DNA from: Druceiella hillmani
Lineage: Eukaryota > Arthropoda > Insecta > Lepidoptera > Hepialidae
Length of the DNA: 64,000 nucleotides
Direction of reading: 5' to 3'
Assembly (NCBI GenBank): GCA_039881145.1
Contig: JAYKKI010000127.1
Location: forward strand, 3,348,001 to 3,412,000
The notes beneath the pieces are model-generated. The model searched no databases and was not told where the DNA came from. It was given only the letters and a program-made list of their open reading frames with translations. Each line of letters opens with the position of its first letter. The stretch's first letter is position 1. Shown one piece after another: positions 11,461-22,360 of the stretch. The translations under genes were made by a program, and so were the position numbers.

Positions 11461-12940
11461 CGCTTACCTACATATAACTAGTATATACATTCATACAGAA
11501 TTGCTATATAGGTTACATAAATATTTACAATTTAACTATCTATATTAATACAATATTTATACACCTTCGAAAATTTTCCAACCAAGACAATAAAATCAAT
11601 GGTTTGATCAAATATGAGCAAAGGCAAATCTTAGTATTATGCTCGCATTGTTTGTTTTATTGTAATAGATTGAGTCTTAGTCTAGTGTCGCGAAAAAATG
11701 TTTTGTAGCTTGCATTTTCAAATTACAAATATTTAATTGTCTTTATGGGACCCCACTAAGTTATTCAAGTTTATATTGCATTTCATTAAAACATGTAAAA
11801 ATCCAAATTGATTTAATACTTGGCTATAATCTTCTCTGTAATATAAAGAAAAAATAAAAACTACGTAGCGACAATATCTTAACTTTCTTTTTTTACCAAG
11901 AGTTACTAAATTAAATACTTCGTTCAGATTCGCTATTTAGTCTGTTGGGACGTTTATATGCTCGCGATGTCTATCGGCAAAAAGTTTTGCCTCAGGAGTC
12001 AAGAATATTAACAAAAGAATATTTAAAGTTAATATGTTGACTGTCTCTTTAAGATAGCGACTAATCATTTTATTGAAGTTTTAATAAGAGATAAAAAAGT
12101 ACAGAACTATGGACCTGTGTACAGAATATTCATTTTTAATAAATGCATCCTTAATTACTATTAGTGTAAAAAAATCAAATTTAGCGATCTGAAATAATAA
12201 ATAATAATAATGAGAATTTAGTTCGGCCATCGAAGGTTCCGTACAACGTTTGAAGTGAAATTATTTTATTTATCATAAATATTCGTTCATAAATGACTAT
12301 GTGTATATTATTGGGAATTTCTCTTAAACTGACATTTAGAGCCATTGATATAGTTGTCTCACAAATTTTATATAGACTTATAAAAGCGCCGTTTTCCGTA
12401 ATTTTACATTTAGTAGTTTCTGAAACAAGGGAGGAGTTAAAAAGTTTTCAAGGTTTTTTTGGTGTGGCTTTGTTCAAGTCTTGTTACTCGTTACGGCAAA
12501 ACCAAGACTCGTCGCTAATTAAACTTGTTTTAACATCTCTAACTAGCTTAGAATACATTCTATGACTTGAAAAGGGATGATACAAAAATATATCAAGCAC
12601 GAGTAGAACATGCACTAAGAGGATTCCGGACACATTTAGAAACATATATACATTTAGGGGTACATTTAATTAAATTATTTGCAAATATTAATATTTTAAA
12701 ACTTAAATTAATTTCTTACTATATATTTCACGGACTTTAAACAAAACTAGTTATAAAAATACATAAATTCACATAAAATTAGAAATCTTTCATTTTTGAA
12801 TTTATCCCTTCCCCTTTATTATGCCGACTTACAAAATTGTAGATCGACCGGAAGTAACCTGTAGATGTTAACGATCAATGAGTAAGATTATTGTATAACA
12901 AAAAGAAAATACACTTAAAAAGGTCATGTTTTTATGTCGT
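11461..12940. other. Gene-free AT-rich sequence
   Basis: The 90-codon frame at 12293-12565 (+) has no recognisable motif and its composition matches the flanks. Nothing else was seen. Confidence 0.45.
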
Positions 12941-13090
12941 GTGAACCAAAAAGTTTTAAATTTTTAGAGCTAAGTGAGACTATAGGTTTCAGTACACGAT
13001 ATTAACTTCGGATATCTTGCTTTCTAAAGCTTTTTCTGAAAAAAGGAGCGATGACAGATAGACAGACTAATGAACGGTCTGTCAACCAAG
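12925..13090 (-). repeat. Unclassified dispersed repeat, copy 1
   Basis: The reverse strand reads TCTGTCTATCTGTCATCGC, then CCTTTTTTC, an AGATAT-like word, GTACTGAAACCTATAG and GGTTCACACGAC. The same words in the same order and spacing appear on the plus strand at 13995-14160. The two copies form an inverted pair about 1 kb apart with clear divergence. It encodes no protein. The GTCTGTCTATC start followed by a CCTTTTTTCTC block recurs in many insect intergenic repeats, but I cannot name the family. Confidence 0.6.
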
Positions 13091-13100
13091 TGATCCTACA

Positions 13101-13994
13101 ATGGTTTAGTGTTTTTCGTTTTGAGGGACGGATGATAAAAATCTAAATTTTAAGTAACTCATTCTTTCTTGATCTTCGACACACTCTTTTCTTGCCAATT
13201 TTTTTCTTTTTTAATCAATATTTTATCTTATATTCTTTGTTCGATGAGATCATTTGAAAATATGTATCTTGCTTTTTACGTCCACGTTTATGTTTATCGT
13301 ATTTTTATCGAAAATATTTATCGTATGCCTCTTTTGCAGAATTGTCATAACAATTTTTACTGCCATCTTTAAGTATGTCCTATTAACTATAAATAACATT
13401 TGTTCATATCAGAAATAATCTTTCAATTCCTTAACATAAAATTCTTTTGCCTCGAGATTATTTTTCTGTTACACTCGTAATATTTTATGCAATATTAATG
13501 AACCAAAATAAACTAATTCGATTGAATATTAATGCAATTCGTAGCAGCGCAGATGGCCAGAATTGAAATGATTACGAGCACGGGAACACTGTAACCTTTA
13601 AATGTTAACTACTTATTTTTTTCATTATCTTACGATATATTATTAATTATACATACAATAATGCGGTGAATATAAAAAAGTCAGTATGTTAAAGATATGT
13701 TAAACAGCTTTTTTCGGGGGACTTTATATTCGACCATTTTCAGCAATCCATTACTCAAAAGGAAAACATAATTATTGCGGCTGTCCGCTAGTACATCTGT
13801 CAAAGCCGTTTTTTCAATGATTTGAGATAAAGACTTTAAGTTAGACTTAATGCGTAGTAATCTGCATATAACTCAATTATTAACTCTAAATATATTTCGG
13901 TGAAAATTGTTAAGGACGCTATTTGCATCCTAATCAGATTCCATCCATGAATACCAAAATTGCGTTCCTCAATATAAAAAGACAGAACCCTTAT
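13101..13994. other. Gene-free AT-rich sequence
   Basis: The frame at 13169-13372 is short and shows no motif. A possible third, weak copy of the neighbouring repeat lies at 13785-13835. Confidence 0.4.
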
Positions 13995-14170
13995 AGGATT
14001 ACTCTGTTGTTCGTCTGTCCTTCCGTCTATCTATCAAAGTCCTTTTTTCTCAACAACAGCATGAGATCTCAATATAATTAATATGGTGCACTGAGGCCTA
14101 TGACCTTACATTGCTGTAAATTTTAAGTTTCTTTGGTCCGCGTGACAAAAAGATGTGTTATTAATACCTT
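13995..14170 (+). repeat. Unclassified dispersed repeat, copy 2
   Basis: The plus strand reads CCGTCTATCTATCAAAGTCC, a TTTTTTCTC block, ATGAGATCTCAA, GTGCACTGAGGCCTATGACC and TTGGTCCGCGTGACA, parallel to the reverse complement of 12925-13090. A weaker partial copy may lie at 13785-13835 (CTGTCCGCTAG, ATCTGTCAAAGCCG, TTTTTTC). Confidence 0.6.
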
Positions 14171-14639
14171 TTTTTTGTTATTTGCACCGTCATCAAAACT
14201 TGTAGGATACTTTCAGTCGACCTGTAATTTTAAAAGTCAGCATAATGGATTGTCTTATTGTGCAAGTAAGACAAAAAATTTAAAAATCATTGATTTCTTA
14301 TTCTAGGTGAAATATTACATTTTTGAACTGTGTGTCGTCGTAATGTGAGAGATATAGTAGGCAATATATGTACGTATAAAAATATAATGTAACATTAAAT
14401 GTTCATAAATACCTAAATATGTACGTAACTTTCGTACTGCGAGTACAACTAGTACTTGACAGGTTTTTATAGGTCATGTCTATCATATCGTGGGATATCA
14501 ATTGAAATGGCAAATTATACCGTTATGGACCTACCCCTTCACAAATTTAAGCTTACAGTTAAAAATTATTTAATGAAAAGAGGTTACTATTCGATAAATG
14601 ATTTCTTAAATGATAAAGATAAATGGAATTAGTAGCTCA

Positions 14640-15165
14640 CTCCTTGCAGGGGTTCATCTCAGGGTGGCTTCACTGAGCTTGTCATTATTGTTTTCCTTAA
14701 TTGTTATTTAATTGTTGTACAAGAGGTAATTCGTGATCACTGTGTTGTATATTCGTATGTTGTTTGCATATTTGTTTAGGTCTACAATCTACAACTAACG
14801 TATTTTCAAAATTTACATTTGTATATAGACCACAAAGTGATAATTTTCTGCCTTTTCCTTTTGTTGGTAGATGCTCCCAATACATCATACCATAGTAGTT
14901 TTATCATAGGTTATTACCATTTTGATGCTCGGTGTATTGGTTGTAGCTCCTTACTTTGTCTAATTTGTAAACCCTCACATTGTAATTTGGCGATTGGAAA
15001 AGAGTGGCGTGAGTTTTCTTGCCTGGCTCTTTTTCTCACAGCTCTACCTGTTGTGTTGAAATGTAAACTGACTGAATGTAAATGTAAACTGACCTTCATA
15101 AGTGTCACATTGTGACCCATATGAATTTTTTTTTTAATAAATAAATAAATATAATAACTGCAAAA
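14640..15165. other. Unclassified segment ending in an (AATA)n tail
   Basis: Base composition is more balanced here than around it. Two minus-strand frames (14697-14888 and 14914-15120) and one plus-strand frame (14819-15115) overlap. The segment ends with T9-AATAAATAAATAAATA at about 15127-15152, which resembles the simple-repeat tail of a non-LTR retrotransposon read on the plus strand. A cysteine/histidine pattern in the 14697-14888 frame (C-x(15)-C-x(6)-C-x(3)-H) faintly recalls the C-terminal domain of piggyBac-type transposases, but the spacing is not convincing. I leave it unassigned. Confidence 0.3.
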
Positions 15166-15606
15166 CTATTATGTTCTTAATTTTACTTAAAATAGTTCTA
15201 ATGATATTATAGAAATTAAATTCACCAAATCCCTCTCTATATATAAAACTGCTCTAGACAAAATTATGAAAAAAATAGTGTTAGTATAAGTTTCCGTTTC
15301 ATTTACCGGGAAGCTATAATGATGGCTATAAATTTAATATCTTATGAGATGTTAACAATAATTTTACGCCTGTGAAAGGTGTGATAGGCAATATATTTAC
15401 ATTGGGACAATAAAGTTTAGTAGAACTTAGTATTTCTTCTAAAATGTTGACAACCCTAAATATTTACTTATAGCTACCACGTAGTTCGAATTCAGTTTGT
15501 ACTTAAGAGATTTATTTTGAATTATGGCCTATCTGCCTGCACGTAATGCAAAGAATTGTGCCCTATCTGTCTATTTCAATGGACACCATGCAAAAATTAC
15601 AGAACA

Positions 15607-15975
15607 AATTTTGACAAGGTTTACAGTTAAATAAAACTACGTGATGTAGTACTATTTCTACTTTTTTAAGTTCTTTATCACGACCTAGGCTTCGTTGTAT
15701 TACAACATCTTCAGGTGAGCTATTATCGAAGATCTTTCATCCATCCATTCCGTCTTTGCTAATAGCCCACCTGAAGATGTAATACAACGAAACTTAGGTC
15801 GTGAAAGAACTTAAAGAAAGTACAAGACAGACGACTCATAGACGACTTATGGCCGGTTTCTGAGTACCTTTTATGGAATAGATATCATTTTCACAAATCT
15901 TTTGAATGAATAAATTCAAACAAAATAGTTATGGAATAAGTCGTCTGGGACAATATTGTAAACCTTGTCAAAATT
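15607..15975. mobile_element. MITE with 19-bp inverted ends carrying a nested palindromic element
   Basis: AATTTTGACAAGGTTTACA at 15607-15625 is perfectly inverted at 15957-15975. Inside, at 15629-15823, sits a second copy of the palindromic element seen at 4.1 kb. To its right a shorter inverted pair (AGACGACTTAT near 15840, ATAAGTCGTCT near 15937) brackets ATGGCCGGTTTCTGAGTACC. No protein is encoded. The order suggests that the palindromic element inserted near one end of the MITE. Confidence 0.7.
15629..15823. mobile_element. Palindromic element, second copy
   Basis: Left arm and right arm share ACTACGTGATGTAG (left only), CACGACCTAGG and CTTCAGGTG words with the 4.1-kb element. The right arm is shortened: it lacks the terminal ATCACGTAGT block, and stem II of its hammerhead-like motif has lost three bases. 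The left arm (15678-15718, minus strand) keeps the full motif and shows TCAC/GTGA in stem I where the 4.1-kb copy has CCAC/GTGG, a paired change. Confidence 0.75.
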
Positions 15976-17734
15976 GTTTAGTCTGATAGAAGTAAAACAA
16001 AATACAGAGCGTTTTTTTTAATTTTCCTTTGTTAGTCCGTCATTTCATTATTGTGTGTTCGTCTGTACGTGCATAAGTTAAAAACTGCTTAGTAATTGTA
16101 TAGTGATGTGTAAAAAATATTATGTTTTTACATAACATAAAGAAGTTAGAAAACAAAAAAATCAACTTACATTAACCATTGATGATATGATGACGCCGAT
16201 AAGAAACAGTTAACTGCAGTGTCCCAAATACCAACAAGAAACAGCTAAATCGAATGTTCCCTTAGATATTTTTTGTATGCAAAGTTATTCAGTCGTAACA
16301 CGTGTGATTCTTAAATATGTTATAAAACTTTCAAAGGAATTATTCATGTTATTTGAAAGCCGTATTTTCCGTTAAACATTTTAAAGTTTATTTAAAAATT
16401 ATATTTATAAAGCAAAAAGTCATTAAATGTTCATAAAGGGTAAGATTGTCAAAACCCATGTTTTTAATACAAAATAGACTGCTGAATATTTTTCAAAATA
16501 TAGAAATTGTTATACAATACTACATGAACAGATTATTTTAAAATAGTGTCTATTGAAACATACGATTCATAAACGGAAGGCTTTGTGTTGGTTAAACGTT
16601 GCAAAACTACACGCCTCTCAAATTTTTATCAACTAAACGTTCGTAGCTTGCTTGATATTTAATTGTAACTTTTCATGTAATTACTTAACACATTTACATT
16701 AAAATATATTCCTATCGCAACACTAGAGATTAAAATGGTTACAAGTATATTATACACAACGAATATATATTATATACAGCAGCCCTCAAAGCATTAAAAT
16801 GATTATCCCATGCTCTTTGGAGTCAAGGTTTACAATCAATTTCTTTTTTATATATTTTTAATTCATAATTCTCTTTTTATTAACGCATACTTTTAATAAT
16901 CACATTTCTGTTACAAAACGTTTTGATATATCCAAAAATATTTTTTAATTTTTAAGTTTAAAATATAGCGTAATAGATTTTAATTCTTGCGTTATTATTT
17001 TTTCTGATATTTGTTTATTTGTTAATATTATAATTTTAAAAAATAGCTGTAACGTGTAGATAACATTGAAAATTGTTACAATTAATGTGATCTGTAGAAA
17101 TTTCGTTTCCTTCCGTGTCGATTTCGAGATTTTTTCAGAATTACATGTAATATTTTATATGAATAGATTTAATTACATTATATGTAGTGTAGTTGCATAT
17201 CAGCCAACAAAATGATATATTATGAATACAAGTATTAATATAGTTAATAAGTTTTGTTTAAAATAAACGTCATATTATTTGGAACAATAAGAATTTCGCT
17301 TGCCCGCACCTATTACTTGTGAAAGAATTTTGGAAATATTTTTATATTTATTCAAAATGGGGGGTTGTATCTTAAAAGCGGGACAGCAAGGTTAAAAAGA
17401 GTGCCATGGGAAAGACTTTTACTAACACCATTAAAACTTTTTTTTTATTTTAAGCTATATTGCTTTTAACTTGCGACCAAAAATTTGAAAAAAAAACCAT
17501 TACATATAATAAATAAATTTAATAATTATTGGAAATTGTTTCAAGGTGATATGAATTTCAACGATTAAAATATGACGTAAACAATCTTTGAATTACGTAA
17601 GTAAAAGTAACAATCAATACACTTTACCAATAACTGGAATGGAATACATAAAATATCGAAAAGCTTTTCACAGAAGTATTGTAAAGGAACATTCTACGCT
17701 TTATCACCGTACGCTTCGGAAATACTTACAATTA
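15976..17734. other. Gene-free AT-rich sequence
   Basis: No gene was recognised. The 68-codon frame 17588-17794 (+) runs into the next GC-rich block and has no known motif. Confidence 0.45.
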
Positions 17735-17935
17735 AAACCAATCCCCGAGCGCCCTATCGTCCATCGATTATACTTAAAAATAAAGTCAAAGTGAAAGCCG
17801 ATGAAGTGAACCACAAAAGGAGAATAAAAAAACATTTGAAAAGCTCCTTGGAGCTTTCGTCGCGACGGCATTGTCGTTCCGCCCGCCCTGATTAAAACGG
17901 ACATCAAAGCTTCGATATTACATATTTTCAACTTA
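17735..17935. repeat. Isolated copy of duplication island I
   Basis: The segment shares CGCCCTATCGTCCATCGAT-like start, AAAGGAGAATAAAAAAACA, AGCTTTCGTCGCGACGGCA, and TCCGCCCGCCCTGATTAAA followed by CGGACATCAAAGCTTCGATA with 28120-28265 and 37585-37725. The surrounding sequence does not match those units, so only this block has a relative here, 10 kb before the tandem duplication. It is either a remnant of an older duplicate or part of a dispersed repeat. Confidence 0.75.
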
Positions 17936-19930
17936 ATTCCTTTATTTTCTGCGGCGTTTTTCGAATATAATTTTAGTACCTCTCGGGTTGAACGTTTCTT
18001 TCAAATTTATGTCGGTCTTAAAGTTATATTGGAGGATTAAATTTTGTCATTATCTCAAAAATATTATATTTGAGATAATGTTGCGTAAAATGTAGATTTT
18101 GTCAAGAATATAGTAAAAGTACCCAAAAATGTAGTTATGGTCTTTACTCTTCACTATGAATTTATATTCAGTGTTTCATACCTAAAATAATTAAAAGAAA
18201 TCCTTTTAAAATTTCAGTGTCTATCGGTACGTCACAACTGTTTTTTTCAACAGCCATCGGTTTAAAATTTTCACTGATTTTAGAATTTACTTGCCGTGCA
18301 GGTTATGTCATGTGAAAGTATTTTGAATGTATTTTTTGAATTTCAACTTTACATATATTTTACAAAAAGTAAAATAAAATTATAGAATTGTTTTTGAGAA
18401 AAGAAAAGGAACTGAACTTTTAATTGTCTCGCCCCTTTAATTCCTAGACCATAATCATTTCGATGTGCAAATACTTATTTACCTTTATTACATCCTAGTT
18501 AAATTTTAAAATATAGTAATGTCATTATGAGATAAAGATCTTCAAAATCTAGTTTTATTGAAAACAAACTATAACTAATTTTAATTGATTTATAATGGGT
18601 TATATACATTAATTTAGTAGACAGAATATGAATGGAAAAATTTATGCATACTTTTTCAAAAGCCAATTCGACTAAACAAAAATATCTGTGCAAATACTAA
18701 GTTCCACATTGTTGCTATTTTTGGAAAAAGTAAACGGAATTATCTAACCTTTCTTCATCTAACAAAGCAGGTAATACAATGAATGGTGTCGCAGGTGTTT
18801 TTTTATATGTGGTATATTTATAAAAGCCGGAGTGTTAAGAGAAACGTCTAAAGCGGAAATTAAAACTTTAAAAAAAATTTTAAAAAATCTCCTAAACGCC
18901 TCACGAATTTACACATCAGATACGGAAGACGTAAAGCGAATGTGTATATTAGAATAAAAGATTTATAAAGCAGATTCTAAAGTAAAATAAAACCCGTGAT
19001 GTTTATGTTTTTAAAAATAGGGTTCTGGAGTCATTCCATTCCTAATAAAACATGCTCGAAATAACTGTAAATTAATGTACTTATTAAGCATAATTTTAAA
19101 GATTTTTTCAAATTGTTTTGTCTTTACAGCTTAATATTTTGCAAACGAGGCTTCAAATAAGAAAAAAAAAATTCTCAAATGATAATCATTGGAAAAACGA
19201 TCTCAATTTCATTTCAAAACCTATCAATGGAAATGCATATTCTTTGTATTACTTTTGCCATGTACTGATGAACATCTCCATTTGAAATATCTACCTGCAA
19301 AATTCCATATGGTTAAGTTTAAATACATAAAAATAGTTAATAAAAACTAAATTGTTACTGTTTCTTAATTAAAACAACTGCAAGAAACATTTGGAAAAAA
19401 AGTTAAATAAAGCAAAGAACAACCAGTGGGGCAAGTACATCTGCACAAAATGGGGGCCAAAAACTGCCGGAATTTTTTTAAATTGTTTATAGAAAATAAA
19501 CACACAAAATTATATTTAGATAATTATTTATAAAATTAATTTTTCACAAATAAATGTAAAAATAAATAGGCTATGAAAAAGATTCACCAAAAATCAGTCA
19601 AGTATCGTGACTTGTACCGTGTCCTCATATGTATATAGATACATATTATTGAATGAATGAAACAGCCTTGGAAAATGGTGTAATCGCATGTAATAAAAAA
19701 CCTACTAAAACATTCACAAAATTTGCATACCATATAACTGAACAGGTAAGAAGAATGTATGAAATCAATTAAAATGTGTATAAAACAGGTTGTGAAAATT
19801 TTCAAAGAAATTTAATAAACAAATTTAAAAAAGCTCACTAACTTTTACTAGAATTCACATGAATTTTAATAAACCGTTTTAAAACAAGACTATAAAGTAC
19901 GAGCTTATTCAGCCCTCTGAAAAAAACGTA
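17936..19930. other. Gene-free AT-rich sequence with one hairpin
   Basis: CATTATCTCAAA at 18048-18059 is perfectly inverted at 18069-18080 with a 9-bp loop. No gene was recognised. The minus-strand frames at 18499-18693 and 19584-19805 have no motif. Confidence 0.45.
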
Positions 19931-20374
19931 TCAACGTATACATACATAGACGAAATTAACAACGTATGTATGTATCCCAATCCTGAGCAAAAAGCAGCTT
20001 CTATTTGTCCAATGACCACTTTGTGCACCGCCCTTTTGTGAAACGCCGCGGCGGTTAAATGTGGCGAAGTTTGATAAAACCTCTTTTAATATCTTCTCGG
20101 GCGGGACGCGAGGCTTGCCCATTGTACCGCAAGTGGCGGCGGGGGTGCGGAGGGTAAATATTAGACCCAAACCTTTCCGGGGGCGCCATGTACACGTAAC
20201 TGCACAAGGCTGTACACGATGTGTACACAAGCTTCGATAAAAAATGAAAAGAACCTTTTTGGGAAAGAATTTAACTCGATTCAATTTGTATATTCGATAT
20301 TGGTGAGCAAGCAGAATTCCTGAGTGAGAAAGGTTGTCTACATTGTTATAACTGCACGCAACTGACCAGGTCAA
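19931..20374 (-). other. 147-codon open frame over a GC-rich island, unassigned
   Basis: This is the longest single frame outside the Helitron, Tc1 and repeat regions apart from one in the Tc1. It crosses a very GC-rich block at about 20020-20200 with words such as CGCCGCGGCGG and CGGGCGGGACGCGAGG. High GC lowers stop frequency and makes long frames by chance. I recognise no domain, signal peptide or repeat. It could be an exon or a conserved non-coding element. I favour non-coding because the coding bias is not obvious and no second exon is visible. Confidence 0.25.
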
Positions 20375-22166
20375 CGAACTCTTGTGATCCTATTATGATA
20401 GTAGGATCGATATTAGCTACTCCAGACAGCTTTAACATGTTCAAAATTGTCTCCTGTTAATAAAGAATTAACAAAATTCTTATATCAATTGCGTGAATTA
20501 TCTGTGACTGGCGAATTTTATTAGCGAACTACTCGATTTTCCCACGGATGTGCCAAAATGAGGCGTCCGCATTGACGTAGCCCACATCATGCGTGCCTCA
20601 TAACATTATGTTCATAATATTGCTTAATTAAACCGTCCGCCTAATATTGCTAATTTAAAACACTGCGGTAAGTTTTTAACAATTCATTAAACAATTACGT
20701 CATGGAAGAGAGATTTGATATACGCAAGTTAAAATGATCACCGTAAAATTTAATTTGATAAGGATAAAGAGAGTTGTGCGCAAAAAACTCCAAAAAGTTT
20801 AATTAAAAAATTATGGTTATGTTAAACAGCAAAACATTTATCAAAGGTTTTGTGTAATATATTAATGCTCTGCGTGGCTTTGTTGCAGAACTTCACGAGA
20901 AAAATAATATATCTGTACAACGTTTCGATGTACCTCTCTATAACGAATTAAGTATCTCGCGCCGAGATATCTCTTCGACGTATACTTTTTCGCTTTATTA
21001 ACCTTCATCATAACAACTTGGGCAAATTTGTTTAACCCTTTTATAAATTATATATTAAAACTTTTTTCGTAAATTATTCTACCCAAATAATAAAAAGCAA
21101 TATTAAATCCATTCAATAATTCCTGAGAATAACATATGCATACAGACAAACGCGTCAAAGGAATTTTTAAATATTATTAAGCGTTTATGAACTTTTATCT
21201 ATCAGTCTATCTACCAGTATGTTTGTTTATTTTCTACACGCATCGCTTAATATTAAAATTTAAATATTGAATATTTTGTGTAAACAGTAGTTTACACAAA
21301 ATATTTAATATTAACATGTTTTCATATACTCATATTTCAAACCGTAAATTTAACAACTTTATAATTATGGTTTTCATAAAAACAAAAAATGTAATTCATA
21401 ACTTTATACACAAAACTTAAAGTAAGACTAACCCAAGTTTAAATCGTAAGTAAACCTTATGTTTCATATAATTAAGTAATAATATATTTAATCGAAAATA
21501 GGCATTTTCTGTTTCAACAAAAATTTGTAGTTTCAAAACTTCTATTTAACATATAATACAAGCCCATTTCAGTTTTTCATCTCTCATTTAAATTAGAGAA
21601 CTTTTTGATTAAGCCGTAAAAAAATTAGACAATAATAGGTGATAAAAAAAATAATCTGCCTCTTTCAATGTTAATTCTTCAAAAACAGTTTTTTTTTCTC
21701 AAGATTCAATAAAAATCAATTTTTTCCGTAACAAAAATAACATCATAAAATATAAATATGAATAAATATTTCCAATTTATTCTAATAATTTTTACTGCTG
21801 TTATATTTTTAATAATCTACTTGTTTAACGTATTTGCGTATACGGTAATAATAAAAAACTTACTCATTCTCTTTAACATACGTTATAAGTATGGATGAAA
21901 GAAAAATAAAGTAAAAAACATTGTACGTTAAGAACACCTTCTTAACGTAAAAATTATGAAAAAAATGTAAGTCTCTTACGAATTGATTAATGCTTAATCA
22001 TAACTTTTTAAACATCGAACCGCAATTAACACTTGCGAGTAATAATTGGCCAAGACAAAAATCCCCCATGCGAACGAAGTAGCGCACAAAAACGAATATA
22101 TAATACAGATGATGTCTTCATAAAATATCGCATATTTTACATTAAATAAATATTTCTTTTCTTTCT
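20375..22166. other. Gene-free AT-rich sequence
   Basis: A small GC-richer patch lies at about 20560-20610. One long hairpin is listed separately. No gene was recognised. Confidence 0.4.
21263..21312. repeat. Near-perfect hairpin, 23-bp arms
   Basis: AATATTGAATATTTTGTGTAAAC (one base different from its partner) is followed by AGTA and the inverted arm ending at 21312. Twenty-two of 23 positions pair. The arms are too similar for an old inversion. Confidence 0.85.
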
Positions 22167-22336
22167 CGAAAAAACTTACACTAATTGTGTAAAGATTATT
22201 CTCTGCACAAATAAATGTACAACTGTGTTTGCTTCGGTCCAGCGATTTCGTTTTACGAAAAAACCTATACTAATCGTGCAAAGATTGGTCACCTTAGATA
22301 TACAACCGTGTTGCTTCGGTCCGGGATTTCATTTGA
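22167..22336. repeat. 89-bp tandem duplication
   Basis: Units start at 22167 and 22256 with CGAAAAAACYTAYACTAAT and end with a GCTTCGGTCC block followed by GATTTCRTTT. The copies differ by several substitutions and small gaps. The second unit runs directly into the 24-bp palindrome at 22337. Confidence 0.8.
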
Positions 22337-22360
22337 GTAGACAACATTAATGTTGTCTAC
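22337..22360. repeat. Perfect 24-bp palindrome
   Basis: GTAGACAACATT is followed without spacer by its exact reverse complement. It sits at the end of the 89-bp duplication. Confidence 0.9.

Noticed and set aside
14697..14888. piggyBac-like C-terminal cysteine domain
   Set aside because: A few Cys and His residues are suggestive, but spacing does not fit and no transposase sequence precedes it.
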